DNA of 64,000 bases from Lewinella sp. W8. GTDB taxonomy: Bacteria > Bacteroidota > Bacteroidia > Chitinophagales > Saprospiraceae. A program made the position numbers and the translations under genes. Location: positions 1-64,000 of the forward strand of contig NZ_SNAQ03000022.1 in the NCBI RefSeq assembly GCF_004375085.3, given 5' to 3'. The notes below the pieces were generated by a model. That model was not told the origin of the DNA. It saw only the letters and a program-made list of their open reading frames with translations, and made no database searches. Each line of letters starts with the position of its first letter. The first letter of the stretch is position 1. Of this stretch, positions 26,495-35,105 are shown in pieces.

Positions 26495-26623
26495 GCCCTA
26501 AAGGTACTATCCCGGAAAAAGATGGCCGCAGCCCCGGCCGCAAAAATATTCCCCAAATACAAGCGCTACCCGGCCGGATATTCTGCCTCAGGCGCTATAT
26601 TCACCCGCTCAGGACCCCCGATT

Positions 26624-27325
26624 ATGAAAGAAACCTACACCGAATTCTACAGCCACCACCTGGGCCACAACGTCAAGATGCTCACCTTCGGAACCCACGG
26701 TTATCCGCTGGTAATTTTCCCCACCACGCTGGGTAGCTACTTTGAGGCCAAAGACCGGGGTATGCTGGAGTCCATCCGCTGGTTCATCGACCGGGGCTTC
26801 GTGCAGGTATTCTGTCCGGACAGCATCAACAACGCCAGCTGGTACGCCGACATCCACCCGAAACACAAGGTAGAGCGGCACATCCAGTACGACCGCTTCC
26901 TGGCCGAAGAGTTCGTCCCCCAGATCCGACACAATACCGGGACCGGAAGAATCGCCGCCTGCGGGATCAGCTTCGGCGGCTTCAGTGCCAGCAACTTCGC
27001 CTTCCGCCATCCAGACATGGTCAGCCACCTGTTCTGCCTCAGCGGGGCCTTCGACATCAAGTCCTTCCTCTACGGATACTACGACGACAACGTCTACTTC
27101 AACAATCCGGTGGACTTCATGCCCGAGGCCAATCACCCTGACCTGTGGAACATGAAGATCGTCCTCGGCACCAGCAACTGGGACATCTGCCTGGACAACA
27201 ACCTCAAATTCAGTGAAATCCTCCGCCGCAAAAACATCCCTCACTGGCTGGACGTCCGCGGCGACATCGAGCACGACTGGCCCCTGTGGCTGGAGATGCT
27301 TCCCCATTACGTAAGCCTGATCTAG
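26624..27325 (+). CDS. Esterase-family alpha/beta-hydrolase
   Basis: 233 aa from the ATG at 26624 (MKETYTEFYSHHLGHNVKML); an in-frame start at 26522 adds a low-complexity extension and is rejected. The nucleophile motif is 'AACGISFGGFSASNFAFRHP' and a late His lies in 'DIEHDWPLWLEML'. It belongs to the same putative-esterase superfamily as its divergent neighbour but is not a close copy. Its TAG stop (27323-27325) overlaps the first bases of MITE copy 2, so the present C-terminus may have been set by the insertion. Confidence 0.85.
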   Translation: MKETYTEFYSHHLGHNVKMLTFGTHGYPLVIFPTTLGSYFEAKDRGMLESIRWFIDRGFVQVFCPDSINNASWYADIHPKHKVERHIQYDRFLAEEFVPQIRHNTGTGRIAACGISFGGFSASNFAFRHPDMVSHLFCLSGAFDIKSFLYGYYDDNVYFNNPVDFMPEANHPDLWNMKIVLGTSNWDICLDNNLKFSEILRRKNIPHWLDVRGDIEHDWPLWLEMLPHYVSLI

Positions 27326-27487
27326 AGCTTGTTTGAATGTTGGTCATCTGGCCGGATTTGAGCGTATTTTTGGTGCTGGCAAGGCGGGAATACCGGAGTC
27401 TAGCAGCGCGAAATGAGGATATTCCCAACGCAGCCAGCGCCAAAAAAGGCCAAATGGAGGTCGATTTCTAAACTCCAAACAAGCTCT
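27324..27487. mobile_element. MITE-like element, copy 2
   Basis: This 164-bp element has terminal repeats AGAGCTTGTTTGA (27324-27336) and TCCAAACAAGCTCT (27474-27487). The internal sequence matches copy 1, with shared blocks such as TCTGGCCG, GGCAAGGCGGGAA and GGCCAAATGGAGGTCGAT. It fills almost exactly the space between the esterase stop codon and the DinB-like ATG at 27493. No coding capacity is seen. Confidence 0.85.
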
Positions 27488-27492
27488 TATCC

Positions 27493-28074
27493 ATGCCCTC
27501 CTTCGAGTCCGAACTACTGACCAACTACCAAAAGCAATTTGCCTACTACCGCCACCTCGGCGCGGGCGCAATGGCCCAGTTGTCGGAGGAGCAACTCTTT
27601 CGGGACGATGAGGCACGGTCGAATTCCGTAGCCGTTATCGTCAAACACCTGGCGGGCAACATGCACAGTCGCTGGACGGACTTTCTGACCACGGACGGCG
27701 AAAAACCCTGGCGCAACCGCGACCAGGAATTCGAAGCCGATTTTGCCAATCGGGCGGCCCTGACGGCCGCCTGGGACGCCGGCTGGGCGGTCCTCGAGGG
27801 CGCCCTGAACGACCTCGCCCCCGAACAGCTACACGACATCGTCTACATCCGCAACGAGGGCCATCTGGTCGTCGAAGCCCTCAACCGGCAACTGGCGCAC
27901 TACGCCTATCACGTAGGGCAGATCGTGCTGCTCGCCAAACAGATCCGGGGGGAAGCGTGGGAATCGCTGTCCGTCCCGCGCGGCAAATCGGCCACCTACA
28001 ATGCCCGCAAATTTTCCGAGGAAAAGGGCCGCAGAAACTTCATCGACGGGCTGATGCCGCCCGATGAGAAATAA
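27493..28074 (+). CDS. DinB-like protein (DUF1572 type)
   Basis: 193 aa. 'NSVAVIVKHLAGNMHSRWTDFL' carries the first metal His residues and 'LNRQLAHYAYHVGQIVLLAKQ' the second pair of the DinB four-helix bundle. The C-terminal 'WESLSVPRGKSATYN' is typical of the DUF1572 subgroup. These are probable metal-dependent small-molecule or thiol enzymes; the substrate is not known. The start is 5 bases after MITE copy 2. Confidence 0.88.
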   Translation: MPSFESELLTNYQKQFAYYRHLGAGAMAQLSEEQLFRDDEARSNSVAVIVKHLAGNMHSRWTDFLTTDGEKPWRNRDQEFEADFANRAALTAAWDAGWAVLEGALNDLAPEQLHDIVYIRNEGHLVVEALNRQLAHYAYHVGQIVLLAKQIRGEAWESLSVPRGKSATYNARKFSEEKGRRNFIDGLMPPDEK

Positions 28075-28123
28075 AACTTCGAGCGGTTGCGGAGTATCCG
28101 CCCGTAAACGATTACCGGACCGT

Positions 28124-28867
28124 TTACTTGGGCCAGTACTTCAGCTCCAGTCCACGCTCATCCAGGCGAGCGTAGGAATCGTAGTGCAGCCATTCGCCCA
28201 GATTCACGTAGCGGGAGCGATCATTGCTCAGGCGGTAATCAATGGGGAGGTGACGGTGGCCAAAAATCAGGTAATCCAGGGACGGGTCCTGCGCGAGCTT
28301 GCGCTCGCTGTAGGCCACCAGCCATTCTTTATCTGGCCCCAAAAACTCCGTTTCTGGCGGTTGGCTGGAGCGACTCTTACCGCTGAAGAAGAGTGCCGTT
28401 GCCATCGCAAAATTGGGGTGAAGCCGGGCAAAGAGCCAGCGCGACCAGCCGGCCGCCAGCAATTTCTTGAGTCGTTTGTAGCCGTAGTCCCCCGGCCCCA
28501 GACCGTCGCCGTGCCCGATCAGCAATTCGTGTCCCAGCAACCGGGTACGGATGGGGCTCCGGTGAAGGGTGGCCCCTAGTTCCTGCATGAAGTAATCTTC
28601 CATCCACATATCGTGGTTACCGGTGAAGATGTGCAGCTCGATGCCCCGGTCCGCCAGTCGGGCCAGCGCCCCGAGGAAGCGGACGTAGCCCCGGGGAATA
28701 ACGTGCTTCCACTCAAACCAGAACTCGAACAAATCTCCCACCAGGTAAATGGCTTCGGCGTCGTGGGCGCAATGCTCCAGCCAGGCCACAATCCGCGCTT
28801 CGCGCTCGCGGGTGGTTTGTCGGGCGTCCACGCCCAGGTGAAAATCGGATGCGAAGTATACCGCCAT
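28124..28867 (-). CDS. lpxH: UDP-2,3-diacylglucosamine diphosphatase family protein
   Basis: 247 aa calcineurin-type metallophosphoesterase with 'FASDFHLG', 'YLVGDLFEFWFEW', 'IFTGNHDMWM', 'LLIGHGDGLG' and 'LIFGHRHLPI', the metal-binding set of the LpxH group. LpxH hydrolyses UDP-2,3-diacylglucosamine to lipid X at the inner membrane. The gene starts 18 bases after DUF1223, on the same strand as kdsD, and lpxK lies within 7 kb, which supports the lipid A assignment. Confidence 0.88.
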   Translation of the reverse strand: MAVYFASDFHLGVDARQTTREREARIVAWLEHCAHDAEAIYLVGDLFEFWFEWKHVIPRGYVRFLGALARLADRGIELHIFTGNHDMWMEDYFMQELGATLHRSPIRTRLLGHELLIGHGDGLGPGDYGYKRLKKLLAAGWSRWLFARLHPNFAMATALFFSGKSRSSQPPETEFLGPDKEWLVAYSERKLAQDPSLDYLIFGHRHLPIDYRLSNDRSRYVNLGEWLHYDSYARLDERGLELKYWPK

Positions 28868-28885
28868 AGCTGGCGCAAAGAAACG

Positions 28886-29692
28886 CTACCGGGCCGACAT
28901 CCGCAGCAGTCGCGCACCAACAATCTCCCCGGATTCCGGTTCCGCCACCAAAATCGCCACGGCGCTGGCGGCCTTCTCCAGATCGTCGGGAAGTTCAAAT
29001 TCCAGTACGCCTTCACCACTGGCGTGGCGACTCGCCGGAAGTTGCTTCAGCTCCCGGACTACATTATGGTGCTCGAGCGCCCGCCCCCGGTTCTCTCCGC
29101 GGGTAACGTCGGTAGCGGCATAATTTTGCACCAGGAGGCCCGTAATCTCCAGACCCTCCCAGTCATCCGCAAGGGAATACTTTACCGACAGCGCCCGATC
29201 CTCCGCGGTGAGCGCTTCCAGCTTTACGGCCACCCGAGGCGGGGTTGCCAGTCCGCGACGAACCGCCGCCGCGACTTCCTTACTTCGGCTCCCGATCATT
29301 TCCTGCCGTCCGTTCACGACCAATTGCGGGGTGTAGGTGCGGGAAGACAGGCGGTCGGTATAATCCGTCTGGCGGGCCGAGAACCAGGGAGAGCTGTAGG
29401 GGTCCGCCCATCCCAGGCGATTCCAGTAATCGACGTGAAAGGACAGGGCGATCACGTTGTCTTTGGCCGCCCGGGCGTACTCCGCCAGCACCCGATCGGC
29501 GGGCGGGCAGCTGCTGCACCCCTGGCTGGTAAACAATTCCAGCACGGCAAGTCCTTCCGCAAGCTCCGCGGTCTTTTCCGGCGCCTCCGCAGCGAGCGGG
29601 CGAGGGACCGCAGGTGCCGCGGCATCACCGGGGAGCCAACGTAAAAACAGGGCCGGAGAAATAAGGAGGCCCAAAAAGATTAAATATTTCAT
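28886..29692 (-). CDS. DUF1223 thioredoxin-like secreted protein
   Basis: 268 aa with an N-terminal membrane or signal segment ('YLIFLGLLISPALFL'). The family motif 'LELFTSQGCSSCPPADRVL' holds the CxxC pair, followed by 'ALSFHVDYWNRLGW' and 'YTPQLVVNGR'. DUF1223 proteins have a thioredoxin-like fold; their target is unknown. The spacer between signal and domain ('AAAPAVPRPLAAEAPEK') contains a dispersed GCACCTGC copy at 29610-29617 that shares 20 identical bases with one at 19105-19124. Confidence 0.88.
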   Translation of the reverse strand: MKYLIFLGLLISPALFLRWLPGDAAAPAVPRPLAAEAPEKTAELAEGLAVLELFTSQGCSSCPPADRVLAEYARAAKDNVIALSFHVDYWNRLGWADPYSSPWFSARQTDYTDRLSSRTYTPQLVVNGRQEMIGSRSKEVAAAVRRGLATPPRVAVKLEALTAEDRALSVKYSLADDWEGLEITGLLVQNYAATDVTRGENRGRALEHHNVVRELKQLPASRHASGEGVLEFELPDDLEKAASAVAILVAEPESGEIVGARLLRMSAR

Positions 29693-29859
29693 GCTCGTTC
29701 AGTTTCAGCGTCTACCGCTCGGGGTGGATGAGTTACCCGGGGAACGCCCCGCAGCGGACGTTCAGTTTACCCAGTGCCCGTAAAGGGCCGAAAGTGTCGG
29801 CAACGGCCCTTCCGGGTATCGTCCCACCGACATTTACCGTGCCGGGAGCCGGCATTGAC

Positions 29860-30834
29860 TCAGACGATACCCTCCCGAATCAAATCGTGGAGGTGCAGGA
29901 AGCCAACGTACTGGTCCGCTTCGTCCATCACAATGAGTTGGCTGATGTTGTGGGTCCGCAGCACGTCAAGCGCCTTCACCGCCAGGGCGTCCTCCCGGAT
30001 GGTCTTGGGGCCTACGGTCATGATGTCCGTGGCCGTAATTTCCTCGAGGTTCCGGCTCTTGCTCAGCATACGGCGCAGGTCTCCGTCGGTCACGATGCCC
30101 AGCAGCTCTTTATTCCGGGGGTCCAAAACGGCGGTTGCCCCCAGGCGTTTAGAAGACATTTCCAGTAAAACATCCCGCAGGGGGGCGGCCGGTCCTACGG
30201 CCGGCGCGGCGTTGTGCGTCGCCAGATCCCGCACCCGCAGGTAGAGTTGTTTTCCCAAGGATCCCCCGGGGTGATATTTAGCAAAGTCGCGGTGAGTGAA
30301 TCCCTTGAGCGTCAGCAGTGCGGAGGCCATGGCGTCACCGAGGGCCATTTGGGCGGTCGTGCTTGCCGTGGGGGCCAGATCGTTAGGATCTGCTTCCCGG
30401 ATGATGGGGGTCAACAACACGTGATCGGCCAGGCGACCGAGGGTACAATCGGCCTTACTGACCATCGCAATCAGCGGGTTCCCCAGTTGCCGGACGAGCA
30501 TCGCCAGCACCTTGATTTCGGCAGTTTCTCCGCTTTTACTTAAACAAAGCACCACGTCCTGCTCTTGTACCATCCCGATATCGCCGTGAATTGCGTCTGC
30601 TGCGTGTAAAAAAAGCGAGGGGGTTCCGGTAGAGTTCATTGTAGCGACGATCTTTTTGGCTACAATAGCCGTTTTCCCAACGCCCGTAACTACGAGGCGG
30701 CCGCCGCAATTGAAAATGGCACGTACACTGGCCACGAAGGATGCCCCAATGCTTCCCTCAAGTGCACGTAATGTTTCAACTTCAATACGCAGCGTTTCTC
30801 GGGCAACCTGCTCAATCTGATTTGCATTTTTCAC
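29860..30834 (-). CDS. kdsD: Arabinose-5-phosphate isomerase (KpsF/GutQ family)
   Basis: 324 aa. The SIS sugar-isomerase domain (about 40-175) shows 'GRLVVTGVGKTAIVAKKI', 'STGTPSLFLHAADAIHGDIGM' and 'LCLSKSGETAEI', followed by 'FAKYHPGGSLGKQL'. Two CBS domains occupy the C-terminal half ('ATAVLDPRNKELLGIVTDGDLRRML' and 'ISQLIVMDEADQYVGFLHLHDL'). It converts ribulose-5-phosphate to arabinose-5-phosphate, the first step of Kdo synthesis. It heads a minus-strand series with DUF1223 and lpxH. A weak hairpin (AAGGGCCG/CGGCCCTT, 29783-29811) lies after its stop. Confidence 0.94.
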   Translation of the reverse strand: MKNANQIEQVARETLRIEVETLRALEGSIGASFVASVRAIFNCGGRLVVTGVGKTAIVAKKIVATMNSTGTPSLFLHAADAIHGDIGMVQEQDVVLCLSKSGETAEIKVLAMLVRQLGNPLIAMVSKADCTLGRLADHVLLTPIIREADPNDLAPTASTTAQMALGDAMASALLTLKGFTHRDFAKYHPGGSLGKQLYLRVRDLATHNAAPAVGPAAPLRDVLLEMSSKRLGATAVLDPRNKELLGIVTDGDLRRMLSKSRNLEEITATDIMTVGPKTIREDALAVKALDVLRTHNISQLIVMDEADQYVGFLHLHDLIREGIV

Positions 30835-30929
30835 GTAAAAGTGTATTTTTGAGCGCCTTTTCGGGCCCCTCCGGCGACAATCGGAAAAATTTCGGCGAAA
30901 TTTCGCTGATGGTTCGAGAAAATAAATAC

Positions 30930-31091
30930 TTAAATCCTTAATTTAACGGTTAGATGCTCCCTCAGGCATTCTAGCGAGTAACACTTTGCCCATTTTTCAT
31001 ATCCCGAAAACCTGTCGGTACTCGGCAAATAATCGAGTTTATAAAAATTCTCCGAAGCCAGCTGGTATGTTTTAGTCGTGGTGATCTTCAT
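30930..31091 (-). CDS. Possible 53-aa small protein
   Basis: The frame from the ATG at 31091 (MKITTTKTYQLASENFYKLD) is moderately basic and has no motif. It is listed because a perfect TACTTTTG promoter box lies 10 bases upstream of that ATG (31102-31109), the spacing seen for real genes in this window. The same promoter could instead serve kdsD with a long leader. Confidence 0.25.
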   Translation of the reverse strand: MKITTTKTYQLASENFYKLDYLPSTDRFSGYEKWAKCYSLECLREHLTVKLRI

Positions 31092-31101
31092 ACCGGCCCG
31101 G

Positions 31102-31109
31102 CAAAAGTA
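31102..31109 (-). promoter_or_regulatory. TAnnTTTG promoter box facing kdsD
   Basis: Minus strand TACTTTTG, perfect to consensus, with TTTG 16 bases further upstream. It is divergent to recQ and drives either the 53-aa frame at 30930-31091 or the kdsD series. Confidence 0.5.
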
Positions 31110-31141
31110 CACGAAAACTACGGAGCAAAGCGAATCAAGAA

Positions 31142-33358
31142 ATGACTGCAAAGCCAGCCACAAGCCACTTAGAAGAGGCTTTATTCGAGCACTTTGGATT
31201 TGACTCCTTCAAGGGCAATCAGAAGGCCATCATCGAATCCCTGTTTGAAGGAAAAGATACTTTTGTCATCATGCCTACGGGTGGGGGCAAAAGCCTCTGT
31301 TATCAGCTTCCGGGCCTGATGATGGACGGATGCGCCCTCGTTATCTCTCCCCTGATCGCCCTGATGAAAAACCAGGTAGACTCCATCCGCGCCCACAGCG
31401 AAGGGGATGAAGTTGCCCACTTCCTGAACTCCTCGCTCTCCAAAACGCAGATGCGGCAGGTCAAGGAAGACATTACCTCCGGAAAAACGAAGCTACTCTT
31501 CGTTGCTCCCGAAACCCTGACGAAGGAGGAGAACATTGAGTTCTTCCGGTCGACCAACATTTCGTTCGTCGCCATCGACGAAGCCCACTGCATTTCGGAA
31601 TGGGGGCACGATTTCCGGCCGGAATACCGCCGCATCCGCGAAATGCTGGACCAGATCGGTCACGACATCCCCATCATTGCGCTGACGGCTACGGCTACCC
31701 CTAAAGTACAATCGGACATCGTCAAGAATCTCCGGATGGGCGATGATCACAACACCTTCGTTTCTTCCTTCAACCGCGACAACCTCTACTATGAGGTCCG
31801 CCCGAAAGGCAAGAAGGACTATACCATCCGCCAAATCATCCAGGTGGTCAAGGAGATGCCCAATCAATCGGGTATCGTCTACGTGCAGAGCCGCAAATCG
31901 GCCGAAGAGATCGCCGAAGCCCTCCGGGTGAACGACGTCAAGGCGGCCCCCTACCACGCCGGACTGGACCCCAAGACCCGTTCGAAAACCCAGGACGATT
32001 TCCTGATGGAGGAGGTCGACGTCATCTGCGCCACCATTGCCTTCGGCATGGGCATCGACAAACCGGACGTACGCTTCGTCATCCACTACGACATCCCCAA
32101 GTCCATCGAGAATTACTATCAGGAAACCGGACGGGCCGGCCGAGACGGGCTGGATGGCCGCTGCGTGGCCTTCTACGCCTATAAGGATATTCTGAAGCTG
32201 GAAAAATTCCTGCGGGACAAACCCCTCATGGAACGGGAAATGGGTGCCCAGCTCATGCAGGAGGTGATGGCCTACTCCGAGACCACCGCCTGCCGGCGGC
32301 GCTTCCTGCTCCACTACTTCGGGGAGGAGTACGACGAGGCCAACTGCAATAAGATGTGCGACAACTGCCGCCATCCCAAGGAACGGATCAACGTCAAGCA
32401 GGAAGTCCAGCAGGCCATCGTCGCCGTACGGGAGCTCGACGAGAACTACCCCCTCAAGACCCTGATCGAGTTCGTGCTCGGCAAGGGCACCAAGCAAATG
32501 AAGGACTACGGCTTCGACCAGCGTCCCAGTTTCGGCATCGGAAAGGACAAGGACGAAGTATTCTGGTCCTCCGTCTACCGGCAGGCGCTGCTGAACAACC
32601 TCGTCCGCAAGGACATCGAATCCTACGGCCTGATCAAGGTCACCGAAGCGGGTGAAGCCTTCGTAAAGAACCCCACGGATTTTGAAATCCCCATCGATCA
32701 CGATTTCGAAAAGGAACTCGCCGCCGACATGCAAACGGCCGCGGACGACGCCCGGGCGGTCGTCCTGGACGAGCCGCTGCTCCTGGCCCTCAAGGACCTG
32801 CGCAAAAAAGAAGCGCGCCGACTGGACGTGCCTCCCTTCGTGATTTTTCAGGACCCCTCGCTGATGGAGATGGCCACCCGCTACCCCATCACGCTGGAGG
32901 AAATGAAGAACATCAACGGCGTCAGCATCGGTAAGGCGCGGCGCTACGGCGCGCCCTTCCTCACCCTCATCGAGCGGTACGTGGAAGACAACGATATTGA
33001 CCGCCCCACGGATTTTGTCGTCAAGCAGGTCGCCAACAAGTCCAAAAAGAAGATCAACATCATCCAGGGCATTGACCGCAAGCTGCCCCTCGAAGACGTG
33101 GCCAGCGGCAATCAGCTTTCGATGGACGAATTACTTGACGAACTCGTCGCGGTGGTGAACTCCGGCACCAAGCTGGACATCAACTACTACATCGAAGACA
33201 ACGTCGATGAATACAGCCTGGAGGATACCTACGAGTACTTCATGCAGGCGGATACCGACGACGTCGACCTGGCCTTTCAGGAACTGAAGGAAGAAGACGT
33301 CACCCTCGAGGAAATCAAGTTGGTGCGCATCAAGTTCCTTAGCGAAATGGCGAACTAG
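31142..33358 (+). CDS. recQ: ATP-dependent DNA helicase RecQ
   Basis: 738 aa. Helicase motifs are Walker A 'MPTGGGKSLCYQLPG', 'DEAHCISEWGHDFRPEYRR', 'ALTATATPKV', 'SGIVYVQSRKSAEE' and 'YQETGRAGRDG'. The RQC zinc site is visible as C..C..C..C around 'TACRRRFLLHYFGEEYDEANCNKMCDNC'. An HRDC-like domain lies near 540-620 ('LLLALKDLRKKEARRLDVPPFVIF'). A C-terminal acidic extension of about 100 aa follows. It unwinds DNA in recombination and repair. A strong terminator follows at 33379. Confidence 0.97.
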   Translation: MTAKPATSHLEEALFEHFGFDSFKGNQKAIIESLFEGKDTFVIMPTGGGKSLCYQLPGLMMDGCALVISPLIALMKNQVDSIRAHSEGDEVAHFLNSSLSKTQMRQVKEDITSGKTKLLFVAPETLTKEENIEFFRSTNISFVAIDEAHCISEWGHDFRPEYRRIREMLDQIGHDIPIIALTATATPKVQSDIVKNLRMGDDHNTFVSSFNRDNLYYEVRPKGKKDYTIRQIIQVVKEMPNQSGIVYVQSRKSAEEIAEALRVNDVKAAPYHAGLDPKTRSKTQDDFLMEEVDVICATIAFGMGIDKPDVRFVIHYDIPKSIENYYQETGRAGRDGLDGRCVAFYAYKDILKLEKFLRDKPLMEREMGAQLMQEVMAYSETTACRRRFLLHYFGEEYDEANCNKMCDNCRHPKERINVKQEVQQAIVAVRELDENYPLKTLIEFVLGKGTKQMKDYGFDQRPSFGIGKDKDEVFWSSVYRQALLNNLVRKDIESYGLIKVTEAGEAFVKNPTDFEIPIDHDFEKELAADMQTAADDARAVVLDEPLLLALKDLRKKEARRLDVPPFVIFQDPSLMEMATRYPITLEEMKNINGVSIGKARRYGAPFLTLIERYVEDNDIDRPTDFVVKQVANKSKKKINIIQGIDRKLPLEDVASGNQLSMDELLDELVAVVNSGTKLDINYYIEDNVDEYSLEDTYEYFMQADTDDVDLAFQELKEEDVTLEEIKLVRIKFLSEMAN

Positions 33359-33378
33359 CGTTATCCGGCTAAAACGCG

Positions 33379-33413
33379 AAGGCCCCTTGTTCTTGGCTGG
33401 AACAAGGGGCCTT
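33379..33413. terminator. Intrinsic terminator after recQ
   Basis: A 14-bp perfect stem (AAGGCCCCTTGTTC, 33379-33392, with its complement at 33400-33413) has a 7-base loop and is followed by TTC on the plus strand. It lies 20 bases beyond the recQ stop. Confidence 0.88.
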
Positions 33414-33446
33414 TTCATTGGTGCATGGCCCTCACCTCATGCGCAT

Positions 33447-33500
33447 GGCACCTGTACCGGCTGAGCCGAGCATTCCGCTGCGCTTCACGCCCCGTCGCCC
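33447..33500 (+). repeat. Dispersed 54-bp intergenic repeat, copy 2
   Basis: It matches 11507-11560 at 44 of 54 positions (begins GCACCTGT, then ACCGGCTG, GCCGAG, ATTCCGCT, CACGCCCCG). It is non-coding, between the recQ terminator and the end of the glycosyltransferase gene. Confidence 0.65.
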
Positions 33501-33515
33501 GGAGAAAGACCTCCG

Positions 33516-35102
33516 CTAACGTGACAGGCTCAGATGCTTCACGCTGAAGAAGAAGATCGTGCCGTACCCCAGGGCCAGCAGGGCGTGGAAAATGATGAAG
33601 GTGGTGTTTTGCAGGTAGAAGGCGCTCAGGACCGCAAAGGCGAAGTAAAGGCTCAGCAGCCCCTCCCCGATCGTGATCAGGTTCAGGCGGCCGTTCAGGT
33701 ACTTCCTGGACTGCAGGCGGTCCTTGATGCTGTTGATGTTGAACTTCGGCGTGCGCACGAAGGGACTCTTCTTGCCCCGGTATCCCTGCAGCACGGCGAC
33801 CGTATTGTGAAGGGACAGGCCCATGCTCAGGGCCAGGAACAGCGGGAACAACACCAAAAACTTGAAGACGGACTTCAGGAAGCTCTGTTCCTTGTTCGCC
33901 GGACTCTGGACGTTGGCGGTGTAGTAAATGCCGATGACCGACAGTAACCCCGCCAGGAAAATAGCGAAGAAGTTCTTGCTGAACCCGAATTCCACCAGTT
34001 CCCCGTAGAGGAACAGTAGCGGCACACTGAAGACGCCGCAGAGGAAAACGAAGAGGAAAATGGTACTGCCCAGCAGGTGGGCCGTGGCGTGCACCTTGTG
34101 CCCAAAGCTCAGGTCGCTTTTCCAGACGGAGGGCAGCATTTTGCGGGCGGTTTCCGCTCCGCCCTTCATCCAGCGGTGCTGCTGGCTCTTGAAGCTATTC
34201 ATCTCCACCGGCAGTTCCGCCGGGCTGCCCACTTCTTCGAGGAAGTGAATCTTGTAGCCCGCCAGCTGGGAGCGGATGCTCAGGTCAAGGTCTTCGGTGA
34301 GCGTATCGGGTTGCCAGCCGCCGCCCGCTTCGATGGTGTCCCGCCGCCAGACGCCGGCCGTACCGTTGAACTGCAGGAGGTGACCGCCGTTCATGCGGCC
34401 GACCTGCTCCACGGTGAAGTGGACGTTAAGCTGCAGGGCCTGCAGGCGGGTAATGAGGCTGTAATCCTGGTTGATGTGCTCCCAGCGGGTCTGCACGACG
34501 CCCACTTCGGGATCGGCGAAGTGGGGAATGGTGCGCTGGAGGAAGTCGGGTTCCGGGACGAAATCGGCGTCAAAAATGGCCAGAAACTCTCCGCGGGCGA
34601 CCGACATGGCGTCCCGGAGGGCACCGGCCTTAAAGCCTTCTCGCTTTTCCCGGATGATCTGCTCGATGTTGAATCCCTGGGCCCGATACTCCTCTACCTT
34701 GGCGGCCACCAGGTCCACCGTTTCGTCGGTGCTGTCGTCGAGAATGTGGATTTCGAAGCGATCGCGGGGGTAATCAAATTTTGTCACGGCGTCGATCAGT
34801 CGGCCGATCACGTAGTATTCGTTGTAGATGGGCAGCTGTACCGTCACGAAGGGGAAGTAGGGCGCGGACGCAGGTGCCGTGTCTTTTTGGGGAAGTGCCA
34901 TCTCCGTACCGGCTTCGGCCAGCACGGGCGTTTCTACGCCCACCTCGTTGGATCTTAGGTCCGCGAAGGAGACCGAATGGTCCGTCGGGTTATTACTCTG
35001 CTTGTAGTGATACAGCAGGTTAAACTGAAGGACGCAGTACACCGTAATGTAGAGGAGGGAGACGGTGTAGACGGCAAGTACAAATAAAGCGAGTCCGGTC
35101 AT
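33516..35102 (-). CDS. Membrane glycosyltransferase family 2 (cellulose-synthase-like)
   Basis: 528 aa. One N-terminal membrane helix ('LALFVLAVYTVSLLYITVYCVL') is followed by a cytoplasmic GT2 domain with 'PIYNEYYVIGRLIDAV', 'ILDDSTDETVD', 'LAIFDADFVPEPDF', 'LTEDLDLSIR' and 'QQHRWMKGG' (the D, DxD, TED and QxxRW set of processive enzymes). Four or more membrane helices follow. It probably polymerises or transfers a sugar to a lipid or polysaccharide; the donor is unknown. The linker before the domain ('LPQKDTAPASAPYF') contains a dispersed GCACCTGC copy (34870-34877). The gene starts 3 bases after the neighbouring GT2 gene, so the two form an operon. Confidence 0.9.
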   Translation of the reverse strand: MTGLALFVLAVYTVSLLYITVYCVLQFNLLYHYKQSNNPTDHSVSFADLRSNEVGVETPVLAEAGTEMALPQKDTAPASAPYFPFVTVQLPIYNEYYVIGRLIDAVTKFDYPRDRFEIHILDDSTDETVDLVAAKVEEYRAQGFNIEQIIREKREGFKAGALRDAMSVARGEFLAIFDADFVPEPDFLQRTIPHFADPEVGVVQTRWEHINQDYSLITRLQALQLNVHFTVEQVGRMNGGHLLQFNGTAGVWRRDTIEAGGGWQPDTLTEDLDLSIRSQLAGYKIHFLEEVGSPAELPVEMNSFKSQQHRWMKGGAETARKMLPSVWKSDLSFGHKVHATAHLLGSTIFLFVFLCGVFSVPLLFLYGELVEFGFSKNFFAIFLAGLLSVIGIYYTANVQSPANKEQSFLKSVFKFLVLFPLFLALSMGLSLHNTVAVLQGYRGKKSPFVRTPKFNINSIKDRLQSRKYLNGRLNLITIGEGLLSLYFAFAVLSAFYLQNTTFIIFHALLALGYGTIFFFSVKHLSLSR

Positions 35103-35105
35103 GAA

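Noticed and set aside
31493-32734. 413-codon minus-strand frame
   Set aside because: Lies wholly within recQ on the opposite strand; a product of codon bias.
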